Positions 45,378 through 54,345 of a stretch of 64,000 bases of DNA are shown piece after piece; positions within the stretch are counted from its first letter, which is position 1; each line of letters opens with the position of its first letter. Origin of the DNA: JAWKSY01 sp041402125 (GTDB taxonomy: Bacteria > Planctomycetota > GCA-002687715 > DRQF01); assembly GCA_041402125.1 (NCBI GenBank), contig JAWKSY010000005.1, positions 62,001 through 126,000 on the forward strand, given 5' to 3'. Under the pieces are notes generated by a model. That model did not search any database. It had not been told where the DNA came from and saw nothing but the letters and a program-made list of their open reading frames with translations. A program made the translations under genes and the position numbers.

Positions 45378-46955
45378 GTGAGCGGCGCAGGCATCCGCGC
45401 GAGATCGTCGACGCTCCTCCTGCTCGGGCTGGTCCTCCTCACCGCGGCCTGCGGCGAGGACGCCCCGTCGCGGACGCAGGGCGGGGCCGGGCCGGTCGAG
45501 ACCGTCGTCCTCGGCTTCCAGTCCGGCCCCGACACCTTCGACCCCGTCGCCTGGCGCTCGGAGCGGGCGCGGCGGCTCTTCGGCGAGACCGTCTCGCTCT
45601 CCCTCGTCCGGTACCGACCGGACCTCGAGACTCACGAACCCTGGCTCGCGGCGACGCCGCCCGAGGAGACCTCGCCGGGACGCTGGCGCTGGACGCTGCG
45701 CGCGGGCGCGCGCTTCTCCGACGGCCGCCCGCTGACGGCGGAGGACGTCGTCGCCACCGCGGACTTCGTCCGCGCCCACGCGGCGGCGGCGCCCCGCGCG
45801 GCGACCGCGCTCGTCGGCGTGAGCGAGCTCCTCGCGCTCGACGCGACGCGGTTCGAGCTCGCCTTCGCCGGCTCGCGCTCCGCGTTGCTCGACGGTTTCG
45901 GCCGGGAGTTCATCGTCCTGCACCCCGACGCGCGCGTCGACGAGGCCGCGGCCCGCATCGCGGCCCCCGGGTTCGGGCCCTACCGGATGGTCGAGCGCCG
46001 CCCGGACGAGATCCGCTTCGAGCGCGTGGCGCGGTGGTGGGGGAATGAGGAAGATGCCTTCCGCGGCCGCTTCGGGGCCGCGCGACTGGCCTGGCGCATC
46101 GTGCCCGACGAGAGCGCCGCCCCCCGACTCCTCGAGGCGGGCTCGCTGCACTTCGCCGGTCTCTCGCCCGAACGCGCCGCGGCCCTCGACGACGCGCGCA
46201 TCACCGTCGCGGGTTTCGAGGCGCGGGCCTTCAGCTACCTCGGGTTCAACGCGCGCGGCGGCGTCCCCACCGCGAACGCGGCGGTCCGCCGGGCGCTCGC
46301 CGGACTCGTGCCGCGCGATCGCATCGCCGCCGCCGAGACGTGCGGCGCCGTCCGCGCGGTGCGCGCGCCCTTCGGTCTCGCCGCGAGCCGGCTCCCGACG
46401 ACGACCGAGGCCCTCGCGGCGCTCGACGCCCACGGGCTCGGCGACGCCGACGGCGACGGCCGGCGCGACTTCCACGGCGAGCCCTGGTCCTTGCGTCTGC
46501 TCGTGCCGGCGGGGCGCATCGACTGGGTCGATCGCGTCGTCATCCCGTGGCGCGAGGCGCTCCGCGGGGCGGGGATCGGCCTCACGCCGGTGCCGCTCGA
46601 ACTCCCCGAGATGGTCCGGGCCCTGCGCGGCGGCGACTTCGACGCCTTCCTGCTCGTGTGGCGCGTCACCGAGTCGCGTCCGTCGTTCCGGGGCATGCTG
46701 CATTCCACCGCGCGAGGGACCGGCGGGAACAACTTCCAGGACTGGGCGGAGATCGACGGGCTCGTCGAGACGCTCGAGCGCGCCGAGGGCGAGGAGCTCG
46801 CCGAGGCCCGGCGGCGCTTCGACGAGACGATCCTCCGCGAGGCGCCGGTGAGCTTCCTCTTCGCGCATCGCGCCTTCGTCGCCTGGCGGCGCGATCTGAT
46901 CCGGCTCGAGTCGGGCCCCTTCGGCCCCGATCTGACGACGCTCGCTCCTCGCTGA
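45378..46955 (+). CDS. ABC transporter substrate-binding lipoprotein (SBP family 5)
   Basis: A 525-residue protein from GTG 45378 (AGGAGG nearby). It is a lipoprotein: LVLLTAAC puts the acylated Cys at 25. The body has family-5 landmarks: SGPDTFDPVAWRSE, YRPDLETHEPWLAATPPEE, WTLRAGARFSDGRPLTAEDVVATADF and YLGFNARGGVPTANAAVRRALA. This family captures oligopeptides, nickel or sugars for ABC import. No permease or ATPase genes are adjacent, so it is an orphan binding protein here. The upstream gene also encodes an exported protein, but the 109-base gap leaves co-transcription open. Confidence 0.88.
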   Translation: MSGAGIRARSSTLLLLGLVLLTAACGEDAPSRTQGGAGPVETVVLGFQSGPDTFDPVAWRSERARRLFGETVSLSLVRYRPDLETHEPWLAATPPEETSPGRWRWTLRAGARFSDGRPLTAEDVVATADFVRAHAAAAPRAATALVGVSELLALDATRFELAFAGSRSALLDGFGREFIVLHPDARVDEAAARIAAPGFGPYRMVERRPDEIRFERVARWWGNEEDAFRGRFGAARLAWRIVPDESAAPRLLEAGSLHFAGLSPERAAALDDARITVAGFEARAFSYLGFNARGGVPTANAAVRRALAGLVPRDRIAAAETCGAVRAVRAPFGLAASRLPTTTEALAALDAHGLGDADGDGRRDFHGEPWSLRLLVPAGRIDWVDRVVIPWREALRGAGIGLTPVPLELPEMVRALRGGDFDAFLLVWRVTESRPSFRGMLHSTARGTGGNNFQDWAEIDGLVETLERAEGEELAEARRRFDETILREAPVSFLFAHRAFVAWRRDLIRLESGPFGPDLTTLAPR

Positions 46956-47062
46956 CGTCGACGGAAACGGGCGACCTCCGCCAGGCTCGACGCAGGTCGA
47001 TCCCGGCGGAGGCCGCCCTCGTCCGGCCCCCCGGGGGGAGGCCGTTCAGCTCGTCGTCGCGA

Positions 47063-48064
47063 TCAGTCGCAGAACCAGACGATCGGGGGAACGACGACCT
47101 CGACCTCCGGCGGATCCTCCGGCTCGGGCTCGAGCGGATCCGGGATGTTCATGTCGATGCTCGTGGCGTGCGGGAAGGCCATCTCGGCGATCGGGACGTA
47201 GGCCTCCATGAGCTGGCCCAGCGTGATCTCGGAGTAGGCGTTCGGGCCGATCGGGTTGTTGTAGACCGTGTTCGAGTTCACGTAGAGCGAGAAGCCGAAC
47301 ACGTTGTAGCCGGAGATGCCCGTGCCCTGGACGCGGCCGCGCAGGCGCACCTCGGGCTCCGCGTCCTCGTCGTTGATCTCGGTCGCGTCGATGACGCCGG
47401 GCAGGGCGCCGTACTCGCCGTTGATCTGGACCCAGTCGCCGAGCGTGACGTCGGCGATCGAGGAGTAGCTGTTGCCGAACTGCGTCGAGGCCATCAGGCG
47501 GAAGGGGACGCCGGCGACGAGGATCGAGTTCGGGCCGAAGCCGGTCACCGGGCCGAGGATCTGGGCCTGGCTCCCGGTGGGCGCGAGCTGCTCGATGCCC
47601 GAGGACATCGTCTCGACGACGGTGACCGTCGTCGCGCCGCTCAGGTTCCAGCCGTAGAGCTGCGACGCGTCGGCGACCAGGGCCTGGAGACCGACGATCG
47701 TGCCGTCGGGGAAGCCCGCGAGCGCGCCGGGGTTGAGGGCGACCTCGTCGTGACCGTTGATGTCGAGCACGCCGTAGACGAGACCGAAGGGCTGGTTCGT
47801 CTGGATGTGGAGCGTGCCGAGCCCGGGGATCGCGGTGCCCGGCGCGGGCGTGCCGTAGATCAGGGCGTAGGTCGCGTTGGGGAGGCCCTCGACGACGATG
47901 CTGTTGAGGTCGAGACGGCCCATGTAGGCCGTGAGCGGGAAGCTCGTGCCGGTGTTGTAGTTGACCTTCAACGACGCCTGGGGCGTGTTGACGGCCTGGG
48001 CCGCGCTCGCGACGGCGAGCACGCCGGCGACGAGGAGGACCGAGACGGATCTGCGAAGCGACAT
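47063..48064 (-). CDS. Exported beta-repeat protein of unknown function
   Basis: A 333-residue protein from ATG 48064, with AAGGAG eight bases upstream; longer frames start in sequence lacking a signal peptide. The signal peptide is LRRSVSVLLVAGVLAVASAAQA. The mature part has repeated short strands with GPNSILVAGVPFRLMAST, LGDWVQINGEYG and VRLRGRVQGTGISGYNVFG, resembling the repeated OB-like units of DUF5666 proteins, then an acidic/proline-rich tail (EPEPEDPPEVEVVVPP) ending WFCD. Asn, Thr and Tyr content is higher than in neighbours, typical of secreted proteins. Function unknown. Confidence 0.7.
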   Translation of the reverse strand: MSLRRSVSVLLVAGVLAVASAAQAVNTPQASLKVNYNTGTSFPLTAYMGRLDLNSIVVEGLPNATYALIYGTPAPGTAIPGLGTLHIQTNQPFGLVYGVLDINGHDEVALNPGALAGFPDGTIVGLQALVADASQLYGWNLSGATTVTVVETMSSGIEQLAPTGSQAQILGPVTGFGPNSILVAGVPFRLMASTQFGNSYSSIADVTLGDWVQINGEYGALPGVIDATEINDEDAEPEVRLRGRVQGTGISGYNVFGFSLYVNSNTVYNNPIGPNAYSEITLGQLMEAYVPIAEMAFPHATSIDMNIPDPLEPEPEDPPEVEVVVPPIVWFCD

Positions 48065-48254
48065 GGTGATCTCCTTGGGTGTGAGGCGCCGAGGCGCACC
48101 GGGGATCCACAAGTCGCGTGCCGCGGCACGTTGCGCCGAGAAAGGACGCAAGTGGTTTGGCGGCAGCCGTTTCAGGTCGGGGCGACTGTAAGGTCGCGGG
48201 GCCGGATCCGTCGAACTGTCCGGAAGTCGGACGCTTCCGACCCTTCGGACGCCT

Positions 48255-49739
48255 TCACATCGACTCGAGCTCGTGGGGCAGGTAGTCCATCGCCGAGCGG
48301 AAGTAGTGGTCGGCGACGTAGAGGCCGATGTTCGAGGCCCGGCTCGTGTAGGTGCAGGCGAAGTCCTCGAGCTGGCGCCCGAAGTAGGTGAGCTCGTTCG
48401 AGGCGCGGAAGAGCGAGCCCCAGTAGGGGTTCATGGCCTGGGACATCTTGTTGCGCAGGGTCTCGCGCCGCTCGATGTAGAGGCGGAGGTCGCGGCGCGC
48501 GGCCTCGATCTTCTCGCGGATGTCGACCGCGATCCGGGCGCGGAAGTCGGGATCGGGCACGTCCTCCCGCTCGTCCAGGGCCGCGAGGAGACGCGTCCAG
48601 TGGTGCAGTTCGCTCTCGACCCGCGTGCGCGCGGCGTCGGCCTCGTGGATCTGTCGCGCGACGCCGGGCAGGCCGGCGTGGATCTCCATCTCCTCCTCGA
48701 GCTCGGAGATCACGAGCATCGTGCGCCAGCTCTGGCTGCGCTTCGAGGAGATGAGGTCGGCGTAGATGTGGTCGCCGACGTAGAGGATGTCCGGTCCGCC
48801 GGCGCCGATCGCGGCCTCGAGCTCCGCGATGTTGCCGCCGACGCGGACCTTCGCGTGGTCCGGCACCGAGGTCGACTCGCCGGCGAGGGGACCCTGGAAG
48901 TACTTCGGCTTCTTGCCGAGGCAGACGACGTGATCGAAGAGATCGACCCAGCCGAGGTCGTCCGGTCCGCCGGCCCGGCCGATGGCCGGGTTGAACATCG
49001 CCCGCGTGTACTCCCACTCGGAGTTCGTCAGCAGGAAGACCTTCTTGCCCGAGAGGCGGAGCTCCTCGAGCATCCGCGGGATGCCGTAGTCGGGCTCGAG
49101 ATACTCCTCGGGGTTCTTCATGACGACTTCCTTCAGGGAGCCGTCGCGGTGGACGAGGTCGGTGTGGTGCCGCACGAGCTCCCAGAGCTTGCGGCAGTCC
49201 TCGGGGCGGTGGGTCGCCGCGAGCCCGGAGAAGATGAGGACGTCCGGCTTCGCGTAGGCGGAGTCGAGCTGCCGGTAGCGATCGCGTCCGGTGACCATCG
49301 GGATGACGTTCACGTCGCCGTAGGCGCGGTGACGCTCCTCGCGATCGAGGCGGTGCTCGCCGTGGTAGGCGCGGAGGACGTGGCCGTAGCGGTCGATCTT
49401 CAGCACGTTGCCGAGGACGATGTCGACGATGAGGCCCTTCACCGCGAAGGAGGGCTGCGGGATCCGCTCGACGAAGTCCGACCCCATGCCCTCGTCGGCG
49501 ATCAGCCGGTCGATGACCAGCCGCATCGCGAGCTCGTCCAGCTTCTCGCAGCGGTAGATCGCGAGGGTGTGGTCGAAGTCGAAGCCGACCGCCTTGATCT
49601 TGTCGAAGCGGAGGGTCCGGTTCGTGAAGATCGAGCGGCGCTTGTCGAGCACGGGGGACTGCACCGCCCGCTCGACCAGATCCTGCCACCAGGGATTCGT
49701 CTTCCCGCCCGTCCGTCCGTCGCCGCGTCGTTCGACCAC
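48255..49739 (-). CDS. HAD-IG family 5'-nucleotidase
   Basis: A 494-residue cytosolic 5'-nucleotidase of the IMP/GMP-type HAD family (PF05761). Motif I is GFDFDHTLAIY with Asp54 (nucleophile) and Asp56, motif II LLTNS, and motif III/IV LYVGDHIYADL. RFDKIKAVGFDFDHT and the long helical C-terminal insert (HHWTRLLAALDEREDVPDPDFR) are normal for the family. It would dephosphorylate purine nucleoside monophosphates. The start is GTG 49739 after a GGGGGAG. The UbiE-type gene is 28 bases upstream, so the two may be co-transcribed. Confidence 0.9.
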   Translation of the reverse strand: MVERRGDGRTGGKTNPWWQDLVERAVQSPVLDKRRSIFTNRTLRFDKIKAVGFDFDHTLAIYRCEKLDELAMRLVIDRLIADEGMGSDFVERIPQPSFAVKGLIVDIVLGNVLKIDRYGHVLRAYHGEHRLDREERHRAYGDVNVIPMVTGRDRYRQLDSAYAKPDVLIFSGLAATHRPEDCRKLWELVRHHTDLVHRDGSLKEVVMKNPEEYLEPDYGIPRMLEELRLSGKKVFLLTNSEWEYTRAMFNPAIGRAGGPDDLGWVDLFDHVVCLGKKPKYFQGPLAGESTSVPDHAKVRVGGNIAELEAAIGAGGPDILYVGDHIYADLISSKRSQSWRTMLVISELEEEMEIHAGLPGVARQIHEADAARTRVESELHHWTRLLAALDEREDVPDPDFRARIAVDIREKIEAARRDLRLYIERRETLRNKMSQAMNPYWGSLFRASNELTYFGRQLEDFACTYTSRASNIGLYVADHYFRSAMDYLPHELESM

Positions 49740-49767
49740 CGTCGTCTCTCTCCCCCTCGCCGGCGAC

Positions 49768-50508
49768 TCAGGCCGGATTCTCGGCGACGTGCGCCGCGAT
49801 GCTCCCGAGACAGAACGGGCGCGAGCTCACGTTGACGAGGCCCGCGTCGCGCATCTCGTTCTCCAGCTCGCGACGCATCGGGAAGCGCGCCGTCGAGCTC
49901 GTCAGGTAGCGGTAGGCGTCCATGTCGCCGCCGGCCGCGAGGACGATCACCGGCATGACCCCGCGGCAGTAGAGCGCCGAACCCCAGCGGGCGGGCGCGA
50001 AGTCCGGACGCGAGGTGTCGAGGCAGACGAAGCGCCCGCCGGGGCGGAGGATCCGGCGCAGCTCCGCGTAGGCCGCGCGACGATCGCCGACGTTGCGCAG
50101 GACCCAGGCCATGGTCGCGAAGTCCACGCTCGCGTCGGCGAGTCCGGTGGTCTGGGCGTTGCCCTCGCGCAGGTCGATCGCGGGTCCCTCGGGCCGGAGC
50201 TCGGCCTTCCGGCGCGCGATCTCGAGCATGTTCGGCGAGAGGTCGATGCCGATCACGGCGCCGGTGGGGCCGACGCGCTCGCGGAGCTGGAGGTAGAGAT
50301 CGCCCGTCCCCGTGCCGAGGTCGACGACCCGGGCGCCCGGGCCGACGCCGGCCATGTCGAGGGCCTCGCGCCGCCAGGCCTCGTCCCGGCCGAGGCTGAT
50401 CAGCCGGTTCAGCCGGTCGTAGGGCGTGGCGATGCGGTCGAACATCGCGCGCACGTAGCGCTCGCGCGACTCTCCCGTCAGTTCCGCCGGATCGTCCACC
50501 TGGTTCAT
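49768..50508 (-). CDS. ubiE: UbiE/MenG-type demethylmenaquinone/ubiquinone methyltransferase
   Basis: A 246-residue class I SAM methyltransferase from ATG 50508; an upstream in-frame ATG at 50544 is possible. FDRIATPYDRLNRLIS (23-38) is the family's N-terminal signature, VVDLGTGTGD (61-70) binds SAM, and GNAQTTGLADASVDFATMAWVLRNVGDR matches motif II regions. It should C-methylate demethylmenaquinone, the respiratory quinone expected in this kind of organism. In the C-terminal half SALYCRGVMPVIVLAAGGDMDAYRYLTSS aligns with the usual YxYLxxS. Residues and length are normal for the family. Confidence 0.87.
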   Translation of the reverse strand: MNQVDDPAELTGESRERYVRAMFDRIATPYDRLNRLISLGRDEAWRREALDMAGVGPGARVVDLGTGTGDLYLQLRERVGPTGAVIGIDLSPNMLEIARRKAELRPEGPAIDLREGNAQTTGLADASVDFATMAWVLRNVGDRRAAYAELRRILRPGGRFVCLDTSRPDFAPARWGSALYCRGVMPVIVLAAGGDMDAYRYLTSSTARFPMRRELENEMRDAGLVNVSSRPFCLGSIAAHVAENPA

Positions 50509-50657
50509 GACGGCGGAGTCTAACAGGCGCGGGGCGGGAGTCATGGGGCGGGGCGCGAGCGGCGGCGCCGCATGAATACCCGGCTCCGGGTCCGGGGAGC
50601 GGGGCGGTCGATGAGCGGTAGGGAGTTCGGGCGCGGCGCCCGTTCCGGAGGAAGACC

Positions 50658-52524
50658 GTGAACGCGACCCGCGTCGACAAGCTGCTCGTGCTGCCCTTCG
50701 CGCTTCCCGAGCCCGCGATCGCGGACGAGGGCGGATTCCGCGGCCGGCAGGTCGCGATCGCCCTCCGCAACGTCCTCGAGGCGGTGGCGCCCGGCCGCGT
50801 GCTCGTCACGCCGCTCGTCGCCGAGACCGCCGAGGGCCGCGCCTGGGTCGTCTCCGAGACGCCGATTCCCGCGTCGAAGGCCATCGAGCTCGCCGCGGCC
50901 CAGGGCTGTGACGGCGTCCTCGTCGGGGCGCTCGCGCCCGCCGAGACCGAGGGCCCCGGCCCGCGCGGCTACCGGTTGGACCTCGACCTCCGGGCCGGAA
51001 ACGGTCGGCAGCTCGCCGCCCGGGAGTTTCGGGGCACGCTCCGCGATCTCCTCGCCCCGGCGGCGGAGGTCGTCGCGATGCTCCTCGGCGAGAGCCCCGA
51101 GGCCGCGCGGGACGCCGCCGAGCCGGAGACCGCGGACGACGAGGCCTTCGAGGCCTACCTCCTGGGCCTGGACGTCCTGCTCGCCCTCCGCTCCGACGGC
51201 ATCCGGCTCCCCGAACCCGCCCGGTATCTCGAGCCCTCGACATGGCGCTCGAGCGCGATCCGTCCTTCGCGAAGGCGCTCAGCGCCGGACTCGGCGCCGC
51301 GCTCATGGTCACCGATCCCTGCGGTCGGGAGCTTCCCGTCGAGGTCACGCCCGCGCCCTCCGGGCCTGGGAACGCCGCCACCCCGACGACCCGCGCATCG
51401 GCGCGTGCGCGCCGAGGTCCTCGTGAAGGAGGGGCGCCGCGAGGAGGCGCTCGCCGTCGTCCGCTCCGTCCTCGACGGCTGTGGTCGGGGCTCGCACGAT
51501 CTCCTGCGCCGCCGGGCGGAGCTCGCGGCCGAGCTGGGCCGGTGGGAGGAGGCGCACGAGGCGCTGGAGGCCTGTCGCGCCATCCGCGACGAGCCGGCCC
51601 TCGCGCTCCGCGCCGCCGCCGTCTCGGCCGCCCTCGGCGATCACGCCGGGGCACGCGCCGAGATCGGGGCGCTGCTCGAGCAGGATCCCGGAAACGCCGA
51701 CCTCCGCTGCCGGCTCGCGCTCGCCGAGCTCCGCGCCGGCGACGAGGAGGGCATGTGGCGGAGCTGGGCGGCTCTTCGACGCCGAGCGCAGCGTCGGTCC
51801 GCTCGAGCTGAAGAAGGTCGCCCAGCTCGTCGAGCGCCGGCGGGCCCCGCGGCGATTCGTCGATCGGATCCGCCGCTGGCAGCCGCCGACCCCGCTCGAG
51901 GCGGGGGCGCGCCTCGAACTCGGCCGCGCGCTCCGCCTCGTCGGCGCCTCGCTCGAGGCCCGGCTCTGCCTGCGCGGTCTCGCGCCCGAGGATCTCCCCG
52001 ACGCCGACGCGACCCGCCTGATGCGCGAGCGACTCGCCCTCGGCGAGCGGGACTTCGAGCAGAAGTTCGCCGCGCTCGCGGCGGCCGTCACCGATCCCGC
52101 CGCGTCGGACGCGAGCGATCTCGATCGCGACCTGCTGCGCCGGGCCCTGGAGCGCGAGCCGGCCTTCTGGCCCGCCTGTCTTCTCCGCGGCCTCTGGATC
52201 GCCCGCGACGGCGATCTCGAGGACGCCGTGCAGGAGCTCGACCACGTCCTCGCGGCGCAACCCTCGAACGACATGGTCTGGTTCACGCGAGCCATCCAGC
52301 TCCGCAAGCTCGGGCGCCTGGACGCCGCCCGGTCGAGCCTCGAGCGGGCCCTCGCCATCCGGGACGACGAGGGCGATTACCACGCCCAGCTCGCGATGGT
52401 CGCGGTGGAGCTCCGCGACCTGGCCGCCGCGCGGCGGCACCTCGAGCGCTCGATCGTCCTGCGGCCCGAACACCCCGACAACGACCGCCTCCGCGAGGCC
52501 GTCGACGCCCTCTCGGGTCGCTGA
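50658..52524 (+). CDS. TPR-repeat protein, apparently broken by four indels
   Basis: The N-terminal frame (MNATRVDKLLVLPFALPEP) has a TolB/FlgO-like start, with KAIELAAAQGCDGVLVGALAP. TPR units follow, such as HDLLRRRAELAAELGRWEEAHEAL, and finally AAQPSNDMVWFTRAIQLRKLGRLDAARSSLERAL to SGR at 52524. Coding sequence switches frame near 51233, 51351, 51405 and 51767, each time by one base. All pieces keep normal codon use and clean family features, so the indels are recent or are sequence errors. It lies 81 bases before the Hsp70 gene and may be part of the same unit. Its role is unknown. Confidence 0.65.
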
Positions 52525-52605
52525 GCGGCGCGGAGGGCCCCGTCCCGGGCCTTCCGTCGTCCCCGGCTTGGCGCTTCCCCCCGGTCGTGGCACTCTGCTC
52601 GTCCC

Positions 52606-54345
52606 ATGAGCGGCGCCGAGACCCCCATCATCGGAATCGACCTCGGAACGACGAACAGCGTCGTCGCCGTCTTCCGCGCGGGGTCCGTCGAGGTCCTGCC
52701 CAACGAGCTCGGAGAATCGCTCACCCCGAGCGTCGTGGCTCTCGATCCCCGGGATTCCGGCGTGGTCGTCGGGCGCACGGCGCGCGAGCTCGTCACCCGC
52801 CGCCCGGAGTGCGGCGCGACCAGCTTCAAGCGCGACATGGGGACGGATCGCACCCACGGTCTCGGCGAGGAGCGACTCACCGCGACCGAGCTGTCGGCCT
52901 TCGTGCTGAAGGCGCTGCGCACCGCGGCCGAGCGCGCGCTCGGGTGCGAGGTCGAGCGCGCGGTCATCACCGTGCCGGCCTACTTCGGGGAGGCGCAGCG
53001 CCGCGCGACGCTCCGGGCGGCCGAGCTCGCCGGACTGAAGGTCGAGCGCGTGCTCAACGAGCCGACCGCGGCGGCGATGGCCTACGGACTGCACCGCCGG
53101 GCCCGCGAGGGCTGCTTCCTCGTCTTCGACCTCGGCGGCGGGACCTTCGACGTCTCCGTGATGGAGCTCTTCGAGGGCGTGCTCGAGGTCCGCAGCACGG
53201 CCGGCGAGAGCCGGCTCGGCGGCGACGACTTCACCGCCGCGCTCGTCGGCGCCGCGCTCGAGCGGCTCGGCCTCGATTTCGAGCTCGTGGAGTGGAAGGA
53301 CCCGGAGGGCTTCGCGCAGCTCACCAAGCGATGCGAGCTCGCGAAGCGGAAGCTCGTCGACGACGCGGCCTTCGAGATCGAGGCGCCTGCGCTCAAGGGA
53401 TTCCTGGACGCGCCGCGTCCGGTCCGGCTCGACGCCGACGCCGTGGCGGCCGTCTTCGCGCCCCTGCTCGAGCGCCTGCGCGGCCCCTGCCGGCAGGCCC
53501 TGCGCGGCGCCGGCCTCACCGCCGACGACCTCGACGAGGTGATCCTCGTCGGCGGCGCGACGCGCCTCGCGGCGGTGAGGCGCGTGGCGCGCGAGCTCTT
53601 CGGCCGCGACGCGCTCGACTCGGTCGACCCCGATCTGATCGTCGCCCACGGCGCGGCGCTGCAGGCCGCGCTCCAGGCCGACGACGCCGCGGTCGAGGAC
53701 GTGGTCGTGACCGACGTCCTCTCGCACAGCCTCGGCGTCGCGGTCGCGCACGAGATCGCGGGGCGCCATGTCGACGGCTACTTCTCGCCGGTGATCCACC
53801 GCAACACGACGATCCCCACCTCGCGCTCCAACGTCTACGCGCCGATCCGCGCCGACCAGACCGTGCTCGAGCTCGAGGTCTTCGAGGGCGAGAGCCGCCG
53901 CGTGCAGGACAACCGGTTGCTCGGGACGCTGAGCGTGAGCGGCATCCCGCGCGGCGACGACGAGGGCCGGCGCGTCGAGGTCCGCTTCACCTACGACCTC
54001 AACGGCATCCTCGAGGTCGAGGCCACCATCCTCGCGACGGGCCGCGTCTTCTCCCGCGTCTTCGAGCGCTCCGGCACGACGATGACCGAGGCCGAGCGCG
54101 GCGAGGCCCTCACCCGCCTCGCCCGCCTGAAGGCCGACCCGCGCGACGAGGCGGTGAACGCCGAGCTCATCGCGCGGGCCGAGGCGTTGATGGTCGAGGT
54201 GGACGAGGTCGGTCGCGAGGCGCTCGAGCTCGCGCTCCTCGAGTTCGAGCGCGCGATCGAGGCGCGGACGCCCGATCTCATCCGGCAGGCGCGGCGACAG
54301 CTCCGCGGTCTCTGCGAGGGGATCGACGGGAACGACCGGTGGTGA
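52606..54345 (+). CDS. hscC: HscC-like Hsp70 chaperone
   Basis: A 579-residue Hsp70, shorter than DnaK and close to HscC (about 560). GIDLGTTNS (10-18), YFGEAQRRAT, LNEPTAAAMAYG (150-161), FDLGGGTFDVS (174-184) and ILVGGATRL (about 311-319) form a complete ATPase domain. The linker and substrate domain start at DVLSHSLGVAV; the lid is short and lacks the EEVD-type tail of DnaK. There is no grpE or dnaJ nearby. Instead the next gene, overlapping by four bases, encodes a J-like membrane protein, the arrangement expected for an HscC system with a dedicated partner. Confidence 0.88.
   Translation: MSGAETPIIGIDLGTTNSVVAVFRAGSVEVLPNELGESLTPSVVALDPRDSGVVVGRTARELVTRRPECGATSFKRDMGTDRTHGLGEERLTATELSAFVLKALRTAAERALGCEVERAVITVPAYFGEAQRRATLRAAELAGLKVERVLNEPTAAAMAYGLHRRAREGCFLVFDLGGGTFDVSVMELFEGVLEVRSTAGESRLGGDDFTAALVGAALERLGLDFELVEWKDPEGFAQLTKRCELAKRKLVDDAAFEIEAPALKGFLDAPRPVRLDADAVAAVFAPLLERLRGPCRQALRGAGLTADDLDEVILVGGATRLAAVRRVARELFGRDALDSVDPDLIVAHGAALQAALQADDAAVEDVVVTDVLSHSLGVAVAHEIAGRHVDGYFSPVIHRNTTIPTSRSNVYAPIRADQTVLELEVFEGESRRVQDNRLLGTLSVSGIPRGDDEGRRVEVRFTYDLNGILEVEATILATGRVFSRVFERSGTTMTEAERGEALTRLARLKADPRDEAVNAELIARAEALMVEVDEVGREALELALLEFERAIEARTPDLIRQARRQLRGLCEGIDGNDRW

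Noticed and set aside
46975..47012. A terminator hairpin between the binding-protein gene and the convergent exported protein gene
   Set aside because: CCTCCGCC/GGCGGAGG can pair, but the loop is long, the stem short for this GC content and no T run follows on either strand.
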